64,000 nucleotides of DNA from Bin52 sp965243345 (GCA_965243345.1 CBDEUR010000003.1:806001-870000); one strand, 5' to 3'; counted from the stretch's first letter, positions 1 through 8,291 are shown. The notes: a model not told the origin generated them from the letters alone. A program made the numbers and translations.

Positions 1-501
1 GAACCAGCCATAGACATAGCGGTTCACCGCCGCGGTGTTGCCGGCGCAATAGGCGACGCCGCTGATCCAGTTGGGAGAGCCGACATGGTTCATGAAGCGC
101 CGGCAGAGGCCGTGGTCGGACAGGCCGGTGGCGCCGCTCTGGCCGACCGCGAAGGCTTCCGGCCCGTAGCGGTCGATCACTGCCTGGAGGCGCTCGGCGA
201 TGTCGTCCATCGCCTCGTCCCAGGTGACCCGCTGCCACTGGCCGTCGCCGCGCGCGCCCATGCGCTTCAGCGGATGGAGGATGCGGTCGGGATGCGCGAA
301 ATGCTTCGGCGCATAGGCGCCCTTCATGCACATCACGTCCTTGAGGATCGGGTGGTCGCGCGTGGCGACCTTGACCACGCGCCCGTCCTCGACCTTGGCC
401 GCGACCGGGCAGAACCCGTCGCAGCTCGTGCAGACCACATTCTTGAGCACGCTGCCACTCACGTTCTCGACTCCGTTTCGTCCAGTCAAACCGTCGGGCA
501 T
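1..501 (-). CDS. Molybdopterin oxidoreductase, N-terminal part (truncated by window edge)
   Basis: The first 167 codons of a DMSO-reductase-family molybdoenzyme; the rest lies beyond the window start. A [4Fe-4S] motif with Cys24, Cys27, Cys31 and Cys58 is followed by a region where the family binds the bis-MGD cofactor. The Cys58 segment (MCMKG) and the stretch around residues 84-125 (WDEAMDDIAERL, then AVGQSGATGL) are typical of formate dehydrogenase and nitrate or other oxidoreductase alpha subunits. No Tat signal precedes the cluster, so a cytoplasmic enzyme is likely. The start is the ATG at 501, preceded by a strong GAGGAGGAG ribosome site. The substrate cannot be told from this fragment. 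Confidence 0.85.
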   Translation of the reverse strand, partial: MPDGLTGRNGVENVSGSVLKNVVCTSCDGFCPVAAKVEDGRVVKVATRDHPILKDVMCMKGAYAPKHFAHPDRILHPLKRMGARGDGQWQRVTWDEAMDDIAERLQAVIDRYGPEAFAVGQSGATGLSDHGLCRRFMNHVGSPNWISGVAYCAGNTAAVNRYVYGWF

Positions 502-706
502 CGGGCTCCTCCTCATGCGATCCTGCGGCAGCCGCACTGCGAATGAATCGCACAGCCAAGCAGGAAAATCACGCCGGGTCAATGTCGCGCGCGCGTGACG
601 GCAGGGTGCCGACGCCGGTAACCGGCGGCGCCGGAAGATGGAGACCGAGCCGGGAGAAACTCGTCGGCGGCCACCATGCCATTGGGCTGGCGGCGGAAAG
701 CGTCCG

Positions 707-1076
707 GTCTTCGCAAATCAGCCCCTCCGCGCGTTCGAACTCCCGGCTGCTGGCGGTGACGAGCACCAGTTGTCCGGGCGCGGGCCTGGCCGGCGGCCAG
801 CAGGTCGCAAGGCCCGACGGGATGCCGCGCTGGTTCGGGCTCGCTGCGCACATTGCCGGCGTCGAACGGCACGATCTCGAACTCCGGCCGATCCGGAAGC
901 CCGGGAGTTCGGTCCGCATGCCGGCTCCTGCAGGCACCGCGGGAGGTTTCGCAGGCGACCGGTGCCGGCAATCCGACATCCGCGGGCACCAGGTGGCTCA
1001 GACCTTCCCGCAGTGGCGGCGAAGTATGGTTGGGCAGGGCGATGCAGGGATTGGTGTCGAACAGATAGCGGATCAG
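707..1076 (-). pseudogene. vapC: VapC-type PIN-domain toxin, frameshifted remnant
   Basis: Downstream of and overlapping vapB. Reading from 1076 gives LIRYLFDTNPCIAL, a PIN-domain start with the catalytic DTN motif. ACETSRG and GPCDLLAAGQARA follow, matching the middle of VapC ribonucleases. The frame is then lost near 775-785; dropping one C from the GCGCCCGG run restores QLVLVTASSREFERAEGL, the VapC C-terminal block. The expected overlapping ATG has become CTG (1076-1074), and the second frame runs about 45 codons past the usual VapC end, to 569. Three independent defects point to a dead toxin. A single sequencing error would explain only the frameshift. Confidence 0.75.
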
Positions 1077-1321
1077 TCGAAAACGCTGTCGGGTTCCGTT
1101 CGCGACGGAAGCTCCCGCTGGCAGCGCCCGGCGGCGAGGAAATCACCGGAGAACCGGCCTGCAATGGCGCCGAGCCACGCCCGGTCCGATGCAACCGGTT
1201 CGAGTATCACCGCCGCGCCCTGCCTGCGGATGCGGACTTCGGCGCCCTCCAACCGGAATTCCCCGGGCAACCGCACCGCCTGAGAGCGGCCCGGCCAGAA
1301 GAGCCTGGCCGTTCTCGGCAT
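1073..1321 (-). CDS. vapB: VapB-type antitoxin (AbrB/SpoVT fold)
   Basis: An 82-residue protein beginning MPRTARLFWPGRSQAVRLP. The N-terminal half (GRSQAVRLPGEFRLEG, EVRIRRQGAAVILEP) is the swapped-hairpin AbrB DNA-binding domain of VapB antitoxins. The C-terminal half, with SGDFLAAGRCQRELP, is the toxin-neutralising tail. VapB normally neutralises the VapC RNase and represses its own promoter. Here the partner downstream is broken, so this is an orphan antitoxin that could still act as a regulator. The start at 1321 was chosen because homology begins there; an upstream in-frame extension to 1429 carries no recognisable domain. The stop overlaps the first codon of the vapC remnant. Confidence 0.85.
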   Translation of the reverse strand: MPRTARLFWPGRSQAVRLPGEFRLEGAEVRIRRQGAAVILEPVASDRAWLGAIAGRFSGDFLAAGRCQRELPSRTEPDSVFD

Positions 1322-1699
1322 GGACACCTCCGGAAAGGACATGACATCGGAATGTAGCTCCGGATCCACCGACGGCCCGGACACAGACGACATGTGCACG
1401 CCTGTCCTGCATTCGGACATGATCTGCACGTAGCGGGATGCGTGCGGAACGGAGACGGTCGAACCGGGGGGAGGTCACCGGGATTCTTCGCCGAATCGGC
1501 GATATCACGACAGGCGCGGTGTGGTTGAAGTCCTGCAGGCCGGTCTCGTGGTCGGGGCCGACACTGCGGTCGGCCCCGACCATGAGAGTCCGTTACGCGT
1601 CATCCTGCGACGTACCCGTGCTGACAAACGGCGAATGCCAGTGCGCACCCTGCCGACAGGCAGGTCCGGACCACGCAGGCCCAGGGGCATGCCTGCGGG
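1322..1699. other. Intergenic space between hemF and vapB, with one strong inverted repeat
   Basis: I see no supportable gene here. Its one clear structure is the long GC-rich hairpin at 1545-1586. The vapB promoter should lie in the part next to 1322, but no convincing -35/-10 pair stands out. Confidence 0.5.
1545..1586. repeat. Inverted repeat, 18-bp arms, 6-nt loop
   Basis: CTCGTGGTCGGGGCCGAC (1545-1562) pairs with GTCGGCCCCGACCATGAG (1569-1586) at 17 of 18 positions around the loop ACTGCG. It lies 114 nt beyond the hemF stop, on the downstream side, so it may end hemF transcripts. It lacks a T-run on either strand, and a factor-dependent terminator or protein-binding palindrome is also possible. 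Confidence 0.7.
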
Positions 1700-2560
1700 T
1701 CACTCCGGTCCGGGCCAGGCGGCAAGCGGCGGCAGGCTCATCAGGATGGCCTCGATGTTGCCGCCGGTGCGCAGCCCGAACAGGGTGCCGCGGTCGTGGA
1801 TCAGGTTGAACTCGACGTACCGGCCGCGACGGACCAGCTGGTGCTGCCGCTCCCCGTCGCTCCAGGCCTCGTCCATGCGCCGCCGGACGATCGCCGGGTA
1901 GATGTCGAGAAACGTCAGCCCTACGTCGCGGGAAAACGACAGGTCGCGGGCAAAGTCCCGTTCGAGGGTGTCGTAGAAGATCCCGCCGGCGCCGCGCGGC
2001 TCACCGCGGTGCGGCAGGTAGAAGTACCGGTCGCACCAGTCCCTGAACCGGCGATGGAACTCCGGGTCGTGCCGGTCGCAGCACTCCTCGAACGCCTTGT
2101 GGAACATCGCGACCGCGGCGGCATCGTCCTGCATCGGGGTGAGGTCGGCTCCGCCGCCGAACCATGACCGGGTGGTTGCGATGTGGCGGGTGTTCATGTG
2201 CACGGTCGGAACCCGGGGCGAGCGGGGGTGGGCAACCAGCGATATGCCCGATGCCCAGAACGACGGGTCGTCCGCCGCACCGGGGACCTGGTGGCGAAAC
2301 TCTTCGGAAAACTCGCCCATCACGGTCGAGACGTTGACGCCGACCTTCTCGAACACCCGCCCGTCACGCATGAGCGCCATGACCCCGCCGCCGCCGCCGT
2401 CACGCTTCCACGGGGTGCGCACGAAACGTCCGGCAGGACGTCCCGCTTCGGGACCGGCATGGTCGTCCTCGACGGTCTCGAGCGCGGCGCAGATCCTGTC
2501 GCGCAGTTCCTCGAACCAGCGCCGGGCGTCCTGCCGCTGCTCCGGGTTCGAGAGATACAT
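1700..2560 (-). CDS. hemF: Oxygen-dependent coproporphyrinogen-III oxidase
   Basis: HemF decarboxylates coproporphyrinogen III twice to protoporphyrinogen IX in the cytosol, using O2, in haem synthesis. The 286-residue length fits the family. Recognisable blocks in order are RFVRTPWKRDGGGGGVMALM, FEKVGVNVSTVMGEF, SLVAHPRSPRVPTVHMNTR, WFGGGADLTPM, the FYLPHRGEPRGAGGIFYD region and the C-terminal YVEFNLIHDRGTLFGL. The start at 2560 is 7 nt after the stop of the ACR3 gene, so the two are probably cotranscribed. Pairing with an arsenic exporter is unusual. An HemN (oxygen-independent) partner is not in the window. Confidence 0.95.
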   Translation of the reverse strand: MYLSNPEQRQDARRWFEELRDRICAALETVEDDHAGPEAGRPAGRFVRTPWKRDGGGGGVMALMRDGRVFEKVGVNVSTVMGEFSEEFRHQVPGAADDPSFWASGISLVAHPRSPRVPTVHMNTRHIATTRSWFGGGADLTPMQDDAAAVAMFHKAFEECCDRHDPEFHRRFRDWCDRYFYLPHRGEPRGAGGIFYDTLERDFARDLSFSRDVGLTFLDIYPAIVRRRMDEAWSDGERQHQLVRRGRYVEFNLIHDRGTLFGLRTGGNIEAILMSLPPLAAWPGPE

Positions 2561-2567
2561 CGGCGCC

Positions 2568-3626
2568 TCAGAGCGCCGGGCGGTCGAGCGGTGCTTCCAT
2601 CGAGCGGCGCTCGAACGAGTCCCGGGTCCGGTTTGCGAATGCGACCAGCGAGAGCATCACCGGCACCTCGACGAGCACGCCGACCACGGTCGCCAGTGCG
2701 GCACCGGAGTTCAGCCCGAACAGGCTGATGGCCACGGCGACCGCGAGTTCGAAGAAGTTGGAGGTTCCGATCATCGCACAGGGTGCCGCGATCCGGTGCG
2801 GGACCCGCCATGCCCATGCCGCGGCGTAGGCGACCACGAAAACGCCGTAGGACTGCAGGAGCAGCGGGATGGCGATGAGCACGATCAGCAGCGGACGTTC
2901 GAGGATCACCTTGCCCTGGAAGCCGAACAACAGGACCACGGTCGCGAGCAGGGCAAGGATCGAGAGCGGCTTGATGCGGGCGGTAAAGCTGTCGACGGCC
3001 GAGGCGTCGCCGTGGACCCGTATCAGGTGCCTGCGGGTCATGATGCCGGCGCCGAGCGGGACCATCACGTACAGCACGACCGACAGCAACAGGGTTTCCC
3101 AGGGAACCGGGATCTCGGTAATGCCCAGCAGCAGCGCCACGATCGGTGCGAAGGCGAACACCATGATGGCGTCGTTCACGCTGACCTGCACGAGGGTGTA
3201 GTTGGGGTCGCCGCGGGTCAGGTGCGACCAGACGAAGACCATGGCCGTGCACGGTGCGGCGCCCAGCAGGATCAGTCCGGCAATGTACCCGTCCGCGTCC
3301 TCCGGCGGGATCCAGTCGGCAAAGACCGACTTGAAGAACAGGACCCCGAGCGCCGCCATGGTGAATGGCTTGATCAGCCAGTTGACCACCAGGGTGATCA
3401 GCAGGCCCCGCGGTTGTTCGGCAACCCGGTTCAGGCTCGAGAAGTCGACCGCGATCATCATCGGGTAGACCATGGCCCAGATCAGGACGGCCACGACCAG
3501 GTTGACGCTGGCGTATTCGAGGCTCGCGAGGGTCGCGAACAGGCCGGGGGCCATCTGGCCGAGCCCGACGCCGGCAACGATGCAGAGACCGACCCAGATG
3601 GTGAGATATCGTTCGAACAGGGGCAT
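2568..3626 (-). CDS. acr3: ACR3-family arsenite efflux transporter
   Basis: An inner-membrane exporter of As(III) of about 352 residues and about ten membrane segments, the usual ACR3 size. Diagnostic features are GAAPCTAMVFVWS, containing the conserved thiolate Cys126, and TSNFFELAVAVA, containing the conserved Glu of a late helix. The chosen start (MPLFERYLTIW, 3626) places the first helix directly after the N-terminus; an in-frame ATG at 3656 adds ten residues and cannot be excluded. No arsR, arsC or arsH gene is adjacent, so it is not a classic ars operon. It precedes hemF by 7 nt. A related function (antimonite, or another substrate of the BART superfamily) is a minor alternative. Confidence 0.88.
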   Translation of the reverse strand: MPLFERYLTIWVGLCIVAGVGLGQMAPGLFATLASLEYASVNLVVAVLIWAMVYPMMIAVDFSSLNRVAEQPRGLLITLVVNWLIKPFTMAALGVLFFKSVFADWIPPEDADGYIAGLILLGAAPCTAMVFVWSHLTRGDPNYTLVQVSVNDAIMVFAFAPIVALLLGITEIPVPWETLLLSVVLYVMVPLGAGIMTRRHLIRVHGDASAVDSFTARIKPLSILALLATVVLLFGFQGKVILERPLLIVLIAIPLLLQSYGVFVVAYAAAWAWRVPHRIAAPCAMIGTSNFFELAVAVAISLFGLNSGAALATVVGVLVEVPVMLSLVAFANRTRDSFERRSMEAPLDRPAL

Positions 3627-4080
3627 CGGCGAGGCACCGGTGTGAGGGTGGAACATCGGGGAGGGATCACCGGAGTACGGTCGGCGTGACGGAATGCAGA
3701 ACCTGTGCGACGGGATCCGGTTGACGTGTGGAGCGTGAAACGCGCGGACCATACTGCGCGGGCCTCCGCTTGTCATCACCGCGCCCCTCCCGGCACGGCG
3801 CTCGCGGACCGGTCCCGGTCACGCGCTGTTGACCGCTCCGGGGGCCGAAGGCCCGGTGCCGGGGCCGCCGGAGCGGCGGCCTGTGCGGACCGGGCGGTTC
3901 ATGATCCGGCGGAGCAAGAAGCGGCGTGACGGCCGGCAAACCGGTGCGATAGGGTTGAGGTCCGGCGATCGGGAGAGCCGGGCAGACGGATGTGCGACGG
4001 CACGTCCGGCCCGGGCCGCGCGGCGAGCCGCACGATGCCGAACGGCCGGTGGCGGAATTCGGAACAGGAGGGAACACGGC
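3627..4080. other. Divergent intergenic region between acr3 and the serine hydrolase
   Basis: This space must contain the promoters of both flanking genes. I see no credible gene and no clear consensus promoter; its main feature is the nested inverted repeat at 3833-3876. A strong ribosome site, AGGAGGG, lies at its right end just before 4081. Confidence 0.5.
3833..3876. repeat. Nested inverted repeat
   Basis: CCGCTCCGG (3833-3841) pairs perfectly with CCGGAGCGG (3868-3876). Inside it, GGGCC-GAA-GGCCC forms a second short hairpin (3842-3854). It may be an RNA structure in the leader of the serine hydrolase gene or a protein-binding palindrome; function is unknown. Confidence 0.5.
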
Positions 4081-5229
4081 ATGGCAAGCATGAACGCGGT
4101 TCTGGAACAGGCGGTCGAACGCCAGGACGTTCCCTTTGCGGTCGGCATGGTCGCCGACGCCGACGGCACCCGGTTCAGCGGGGCCGCGGGCGAGGCCGCG
4201 GCCGGCCGCGCCGCCGGCGAGGACACGGTGTTCCGGATCTTCTCCATGACCAAGGCGATCGGCTCGGTCGCGGCCATGATCCTGATCGATCGCGGCAGGA
4301 TCGAATTCGACACGCCGGTCGTCGACATCCTGCCGGAGTTCTCCCGCGTCCAGGTGCTGGACGGGTTCGACGGCGACACGCCCGTCCTGCGGGCGCCGAG
4401 GGTGCAGGCCACCCTGCGTCACCTTGCAACCCACACCAGCGGCTTCGAGTACGAATTCTGGAACGCGGATGTCGCGAAGTACCTCGAGGTGACCGGCCAC
4501 CCCTCGATACTGTCCGGGCTCAAGCAGTCGCTGTTCTACCCGCTGACATCGGACCCCGGCACCCGCTGGGGCTACGGCATCGGAATAGACTGGCTCGGCC
4601 AGGTGGTGGAGGCCGTCGACGGGCGGAGCATCGACGTGTTCTGCCGCGAGGAGATCTTCGAACCGCTGGGAATGGCGAACACGGGGTTCGAGCTCGAAGG
4701 CGACATGGCGGCGAACCTGGGTACGCTGATGGCTCGCGGCGAGGACGGCGTTTTCGTTCCGTTCGACCTCGCGCCGCCGTCGCGCCCTGAGATGTACGGC
4801 ATGGGTCACAACCTCTACTCGACGGCGCCCGACTACCTGCGGTTCCTGCGCGCGATGCTGCGCAAGGGCGAGCTCGACGGTGCGCGGATCCTCTCCGGGC
4901 AGGCTTTCGCCGACATGACGGTCGATCACATGCAGGGGCTTACCTTCCGGAAAATGGTCACCATCGCGCCGCCGGTGACCGCGGATGTCGACCTGTTCCC
5001 GGGTACGCGGGTCACGCACAGCTTCGCGTTCGCGCGCAACGAGGAGGCGATTCCCGGAATGCGCAGTGCCGGATCGCTGACCTGGGCAGGCGTCTGCAAC
5101 ACCCACTTCTGGCTCGACCCGGCGAAGGGCGTCGCCGCGGTGATCATGACGCAGTCGCTTCCGTTCGTCGAAGAGCGTTTCATGGCGACCTACGAGGCCT
5201 ACGAGAAGGCGGTCTACGCGGATCTGTAG
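4081..5229 (+). CDS. Serine hydrolase, class C beta-lactamase / EstB-like family
   Basis: A 382-residue member of the beta-lactamase-related serine hydrolases, which include esterases, D-aminopeptidases and AmpC-like enzymes. The nucleophile motif is Ser55-Met-Thr-Lys58 in FRIFSMTKAIGS. The second motif is Tyr165 in RWGYGIGID, and a GSLTWAGVCNTHFWLDP block stands where this family has its third active-site strand. No signal peptide is visible, which argues for a cytoplasmic esterase or amidase rather than a drug-hydrolysing beta-lactamase. The start at 4081 has a strong AGGAGGG site. A LysR regulator gene follows 102 nt downstream in the same direction. The substrate is unknown. Confidence 0.85.
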   Translation: MASMNAVLEQAVERQDVPFAVGMVADADGTRFSGAAGEAAAGRAAGEDTVFRIFSMTKAIGSVAAMILIDRGRIEFDTPVVDILPEFSRVQVLDGFDGDTPVLRAPRVQATLRHLATHTSGFEYEFWNADVAKYLEVTGHPSILSGLKQSLFYPLTSDPGTRWGYGIGIDWLGQVVEAVDGRSIDVFCREEIFEPLGMANTGFELEGDMAANLGTLMARGEDGVFVPFDLAPPSRPEMYGMGHNLYSTAPDYLRFLRAMLRKGELDGARILSGQAFADMTVDHMQGLTFRKMVTIAPPVTADVDLFPGTRVTHSFAFARNEEAIPGMRSAGSLTWAGVCNTHFWLDPAKGVAAVIMTQSLPFVEERFMATYEAYEKAVYADL

Positions 5230-5331
5230 GACCGCGGCAGTCGGGCCGGCCGGGTCGCGCGGCATGGGCCCCGGTGGCGGGAACAGCGTCGCCGGCCGCG
5301 GATCCGCCGACCCGGGGACCGAACTCTGACC

Positions 5332-6279
5332 ATGGCCCGTCCGTCCACCGGCCTGCACCGGGTTTCGGTCCGGCACCTTCGCCTCGTGGCCGCGATTGCC
5401 GAGAGCGGCAGCATGATCCGTGCGGCCGAACAGGTCGGGCGGACACAGCCCGCGGTCACCAGGGCGGTGCGGGACCTGGAACGGGACCTGGGGGTCACCC
5501 TGTTCGAGCGTGGCAATCGCGGGGTCTCGCCGACACGGTACGGCGAGGTGCTGGTGCGTCACGCGCGCCGGGTTCTCGCCCAGCTCGCGAGTGCGGGCGA
5601 GGAAATCGAGGACCTCGTCCACGGTACCGGGGGCCGGGTTGTCGTCGGAACACTGCTGGCCGCATCCGCGTGGCTCCTGCCCAGGGCAATCGTGCAACTG
5701 CGTCGCGACAGGCCACGGGTCAGTGTCGACGTGGTCGAGGGGACCCACGATCGCCTGTTGCCGATGCTGTTGCACGGTGACCTCGACATGGTGGTCGGGC
5801 GCCTCAGCGAGTTTCGTCACCGTGCCGGAATTCGCCAGGAACCGGTCTACTCCGAGGAGATCGTGACGGTCGCCCGGCCGGAGCATCCCCTGGTTCACCG
5901 CGGGGCGCTCGAACTTGCGGACCTGCAGGAGACCGACTGGATCCTGCCGCCGCCCGAGACCACGCTGCGCCGGCAGATCGAGAAGGTGTTCTTCGATGCC
6001 GGCCTGGACCCGCCCCGCTGCATGGTGCAGTCCGTATCGCTGCTGACCAACCGGAACCTGCTGTACGCCAGCGATCTCGTCGGGGCCTGGCCGAGGGGGG
6101 TGGCGGCGGATGACCTGGCGTACGGGCGCCTGGTCTCGCTTCCGGTTGACCTCGGAGGCATCCTGTGGCCGGTCGGGGTCTCGACACGCAAGAACTCCCC
6201 GCTCTCGCCGACCGCCGAGGCCCTTCTCTCCGCGCTCCGCGCGGTCGGATCAGGTCCCGTGCCGCATGACCATGCATAA
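5332..6279 (+). CDS. LysR-family transcriptional regulator
   Basis: A 315-residue LysR-type regulator. The winged helix-turn-helix is at about residues 10-68 (SGSMIRAAEQVGRTQPAVTR, then LGVTLFERGNRGVSPT). A periplasmic-binding-protein-like effector domain follows from about residue 95. These proteins usually bind T-N11-A sites and answer a small aromatic or carboxylic effector. It stands immediately upstream of the aldolase, dioxygenase and TRAP cluster and points the same way, so it is the natural candidate regulator of that cluster; control of the serine hydrolase is the alternative. The ATG at 5332 has no strong Shine-Dalgarno sequence. Confidence 0.9.
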   Translation: MARPSTGLHRVSVRHLRLVAAIAESGSMIRAAEQVGRTQPAVTRAVRDLERDLGVTLFERGNRGVSPTRYGEVLVRHARRVLAQLASAGEEIEDLVHGTGGRVVVGTLLAASAWLLPRAIVQLRRDRPRVSVDVVEGTHDRLLPMLLHGDLDMVVGRLSEFRHRAGIRQEPVYSEEIVTVARPEHPLVHRGALELADLQETDWILPPPETTLRRQIEKVFFDAGLDPPRCMVQSVSLLTNRNLLYASDLVGAWPRGVAADDLAYGRLVSLPVDLGGILWPVGVSTRKNSPLSPTAEALLSALRAVGSGPVPHDHA

Positions 6280-6677
6280 ACCGCATATCAGATTGCGCTA
6301 ATTTCACTTGAAGGCATAGCAGGAGCCCCGCACACTGCCTGCATGGCCCAGCCGAAAGTGGACGGCATGCACGCATCAGGCGGCGGTCTGCGGATCCCGG
6401 CGCGAGACGGGTGCCACGTTCCCGGAACAGGGGGGCCTGTCCTGGCGGCGGAAACCGCGACCGCGTCCCGTCCGCGGGACATGCCTTCACGGGCAGGGGA
6501 CAGGCGGGGCATTGCCCCGGCGGCCGCGGGCGGCCCGATCGCTGTCGACACCCCCGGGGCAGGGGATGGCGAAGACGGGGACGCCGTCGGGGCGGCGCCG
6601 CACGGTGATCCGTCGCCGACCCCGGGGCAGGCGCCGCGCCGGGCCGCAGGACAGGAGGTGTCGGGAGAACCGGAGCC
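6280..6677 (+). other. Leader region upstream of the DHDPS-like gene
   Basis: A space of nearly 400 nt with no supportable gene; an open frame at 6343-6726 is low-complexity and has no recognisable motif. The left 40 nt (6278-6320) are distinctly AT-richer than the surroundings and include TTGCGC-N18-TAGCAG as a weak promoter candidate. This is where operators of the LysR protein would be expected. A purine-rich AGGAGGTGTCGGGAG stretch near 6653-6667 provides the ribosome site. Confidence 0.4.
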
Positions 6678-7652
6678 ATGGAATACTGTCGCAGCGAGGC
6701 CAAGGAATATGCCCGCGCCAACCTGAAGGGGATCTGGGCTGCTGCCCTGCAACCGTTCGCGCCCGACCTTTCGATCGACGAGGCAGGCATGCGGGCGAAC
6801 TTCAGGCACTGGGTCGAGGACCTGGGCATTGACGGCGTGTTCATTGCCGGCAAGCAGGGCGAGTTCTTCTCCATGACGGTGGAGGAGCGCAAACGGGTCT
6901 TCGAAATCGCGGTCGATACGCTGCGCGGGACCGGCGCCGGCACCATCATGTCGTGCTCGGACCAGAACCTGGACACGGTGATCGGGCTTGCGCGCCACGC
7001 CGAGGCGATCGGGGCGGACTATGTCGTCGTGCACGCCCCCGTCCTTCACTTCGTGACCGACCGGGACCGGATCCTGCTGGAGTACTACCGGACCATCAGC
7101 AACGCGGTGGAGATCGGCATTGCCCTGTGGAGCCATCCCGACAGCGGTTACCTGATGAGCCCGGAGCTCTGTGCGCGGATTGCCGAACTGCCCAACGTCG
7201 TTGCCATCAAGTACAGCGTCCCGAGGCCGATGTACGCCGAACTGACCCGACTGGCCGGAGACAGGTTGCTCGTCAGTACGGCATCGGAGGATGAATGGCT
7301 CGACAACATCCTCGATCTCGGCTGGCAGCTGTATCTCTGTTCGTCGCCGCCGTACCTGCTGCAGACGGCGGCGGATCGCCGGATGCGCGAGTACACCGAT
7401 CTCGCCCTGGCCGGCGATGCCGGGGAAGCCAGGCGGATCAGGGACAGCCTGGAGCCGGTCCGCCAGGCACTGAAACAGACACGTCCGGGAGCCAAGCCGC
7501 ACGCGCACCAGAAGTTCTGGCAGGAACTGCTCGGACAGGCCGGGGGACGGGTGCGCCCGCCGATGCTGGACCTGACCAGGGCCGAACAGGCGGCGGTCCG
7601 GGCCGCGTTCGAGGGATGCGGGCTGGGGCTGATGCGCGGTGCCGCCGAATGA
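6678..7652 (+). CDS. DHDPS/NAL-family aldolase-like protein lacking the catalytic Tyr
   Basis: A 324-residue TIM-barrel protein of the dihydrodipicolinate synthase / N-acetylneuraminate lyase family. The Schiff-base lysine is Lys178 in NVVAIKYS. The residue that is normally the proton-relay Tyr of the YNxP motif, 27 positions earlier, is Trp151 in IALWSHPDSG. The GTTGE substrate loop is replaced by AGKQGE (58-63). The class I aldolase or lyase fold is therefore kept, but the acid-base machinery has changed, so a lysine-pathway role is unlikely. Its stop lies 13 nt before the dioxygenase start. It probably acts on a pyruvate- or oxo-acid-derived catabolite; the actual reaction is unknown. Confidence 0.8.
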   Translation: MEYCRSEAKEYARANLKGIWAAALQPFAPDLSIDEAGMRANFRHWVEDLGIDGVFIAGKQGEFFSMTVEERKRVFEIAVDTLRGTGAGTIMSCSDQNLDTVIGLARHAEAIGADYVVVHAPVLHFVTDRDRILLEYYRTISNAVEIGIALWSHPDSGYLMSPELCARIAELPNVVAIKYSVPRPMYAELTRLAGDRLLVSTASEDEWLDNILDLGWQLYLCSSPPYLLQTAADRRMREYTDLALAGDAGEARRIRDSLEPVRQALKQTRPGAKPHAHQKFWQELLGQAGGRVRPPMLDLTRAEQAAVRAAFEGCGLGLMRGAAE

Positions 7653-7665
7653 GGAGGGAACGGTG

Positions 7666-8226
7666 ATGAGCCTGCATGCCACCCATCCGAGCCTGAGACC
7701 GTTCGACTTCCGTCGATGGATCGACGACCACCGCGACCTGCTGAAGCCGCCGGTCGGCAACAAGCTGGTATTCGAGGAGGCCGGCATGGTGGTGATGGTG
7801 GTCGGGGGTCCGAACCAGCGGGTCGATTTCCACGACGATCCCGTCGAGGAGTTCTTCTACCAGCTCGAGGGCGACATGATCCTCAAGGTCGCGGACTCCG
7901 GCAGGATCTACGACGTGCCCATCCGTGCCGGCGAGGTCTTCATGCTTCCCCCGCACGTGCGGCACTCCCCGCAGCGGCCCGTTCCCGGCTCCGTCGGCCT
8001 GGTCGTCGAGGCACCCCGCGTCGGCGACATGAAGGACGGTTTCGAGTGGTTCTGCTTCGAGTGCGGCAGCCTGGTGCATCGGGTGGAACTGCCCGTCAGC
8101 AACATCGTCACCGATCTGCCGCCGCTCTTCGACGCCTTCTATTCCGATGAGACCGCCCGCACCTGCCCGGTGTGCGGCGCGTTGCATCCAGGACGCGAAC
8201 CGCCCGACGGGTGGGCGGTGATCTGA
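7666..8226 (+). CDS. nbaC: 3-hydroxyanthranilate 3,4-dioxygenase
   Basis: A 186-residue cupin that opens the ring of 3-hydroxyanthranilate to 2-amino-3-carboxymuconate semialdehyde. The Fe(II) ligands of the family are all present: His56 and Glu62 in DFHDDPVEEFFYQ and His100 in PPHVRHSPQRP. Arg99, which contacts the substrate, is also there. A rubredoxin-like CxxC pair (Cys130/Cys133 and Cys167/Cys170) marks the bacterial type. The protein is very close to the canonical enzyme along its length. The ATG at 7666 has a GAGGAGGG site; an in-frame GTG lies just before it. No kynureninase, ACMS decarboxylase or nitrobenzoate gene is nearby, so the pathway is incomplete here. Confidence 0.93.
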   Translation: MSLHATHPSLRPFDFRRWIDDHRDLLKPPVGNKLVFEEAGMVVMVVGGPNQRVDFHDDPVEEFFYQLEGDMILKVADSGRIYDVPIRAGEVFMLPPHVRHSPQRPVPGSVGLVVEAPRVGDMKDGFEWFCFECGSLVHRVELPVSNIVTDLPPLFDAFYSDETARTCPVCGALHPGREPPDGWAVI

Positions 8227-8291
8227 TCGCGTGGGCCGGGTGCCATGTCACCCGCGCTCACCGAAACCGCCTTGTGGAAGGAGATCCCGAG

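Noticed and set aside
3667..5898. 743-codon minus-strand open frame opposite the serine hydrolase
   Set aside because: Covers a clear serine hydrolase and LysR gene and has no recognisable domain.
6343..6726. Plus-strand open frame upstream of the DHDPS-like gene
   Set aside because: Overlaps the start of the real gene by about 50 nt, is Pro/Gly/Arg-rich, and lacks a ribosome site or motif.
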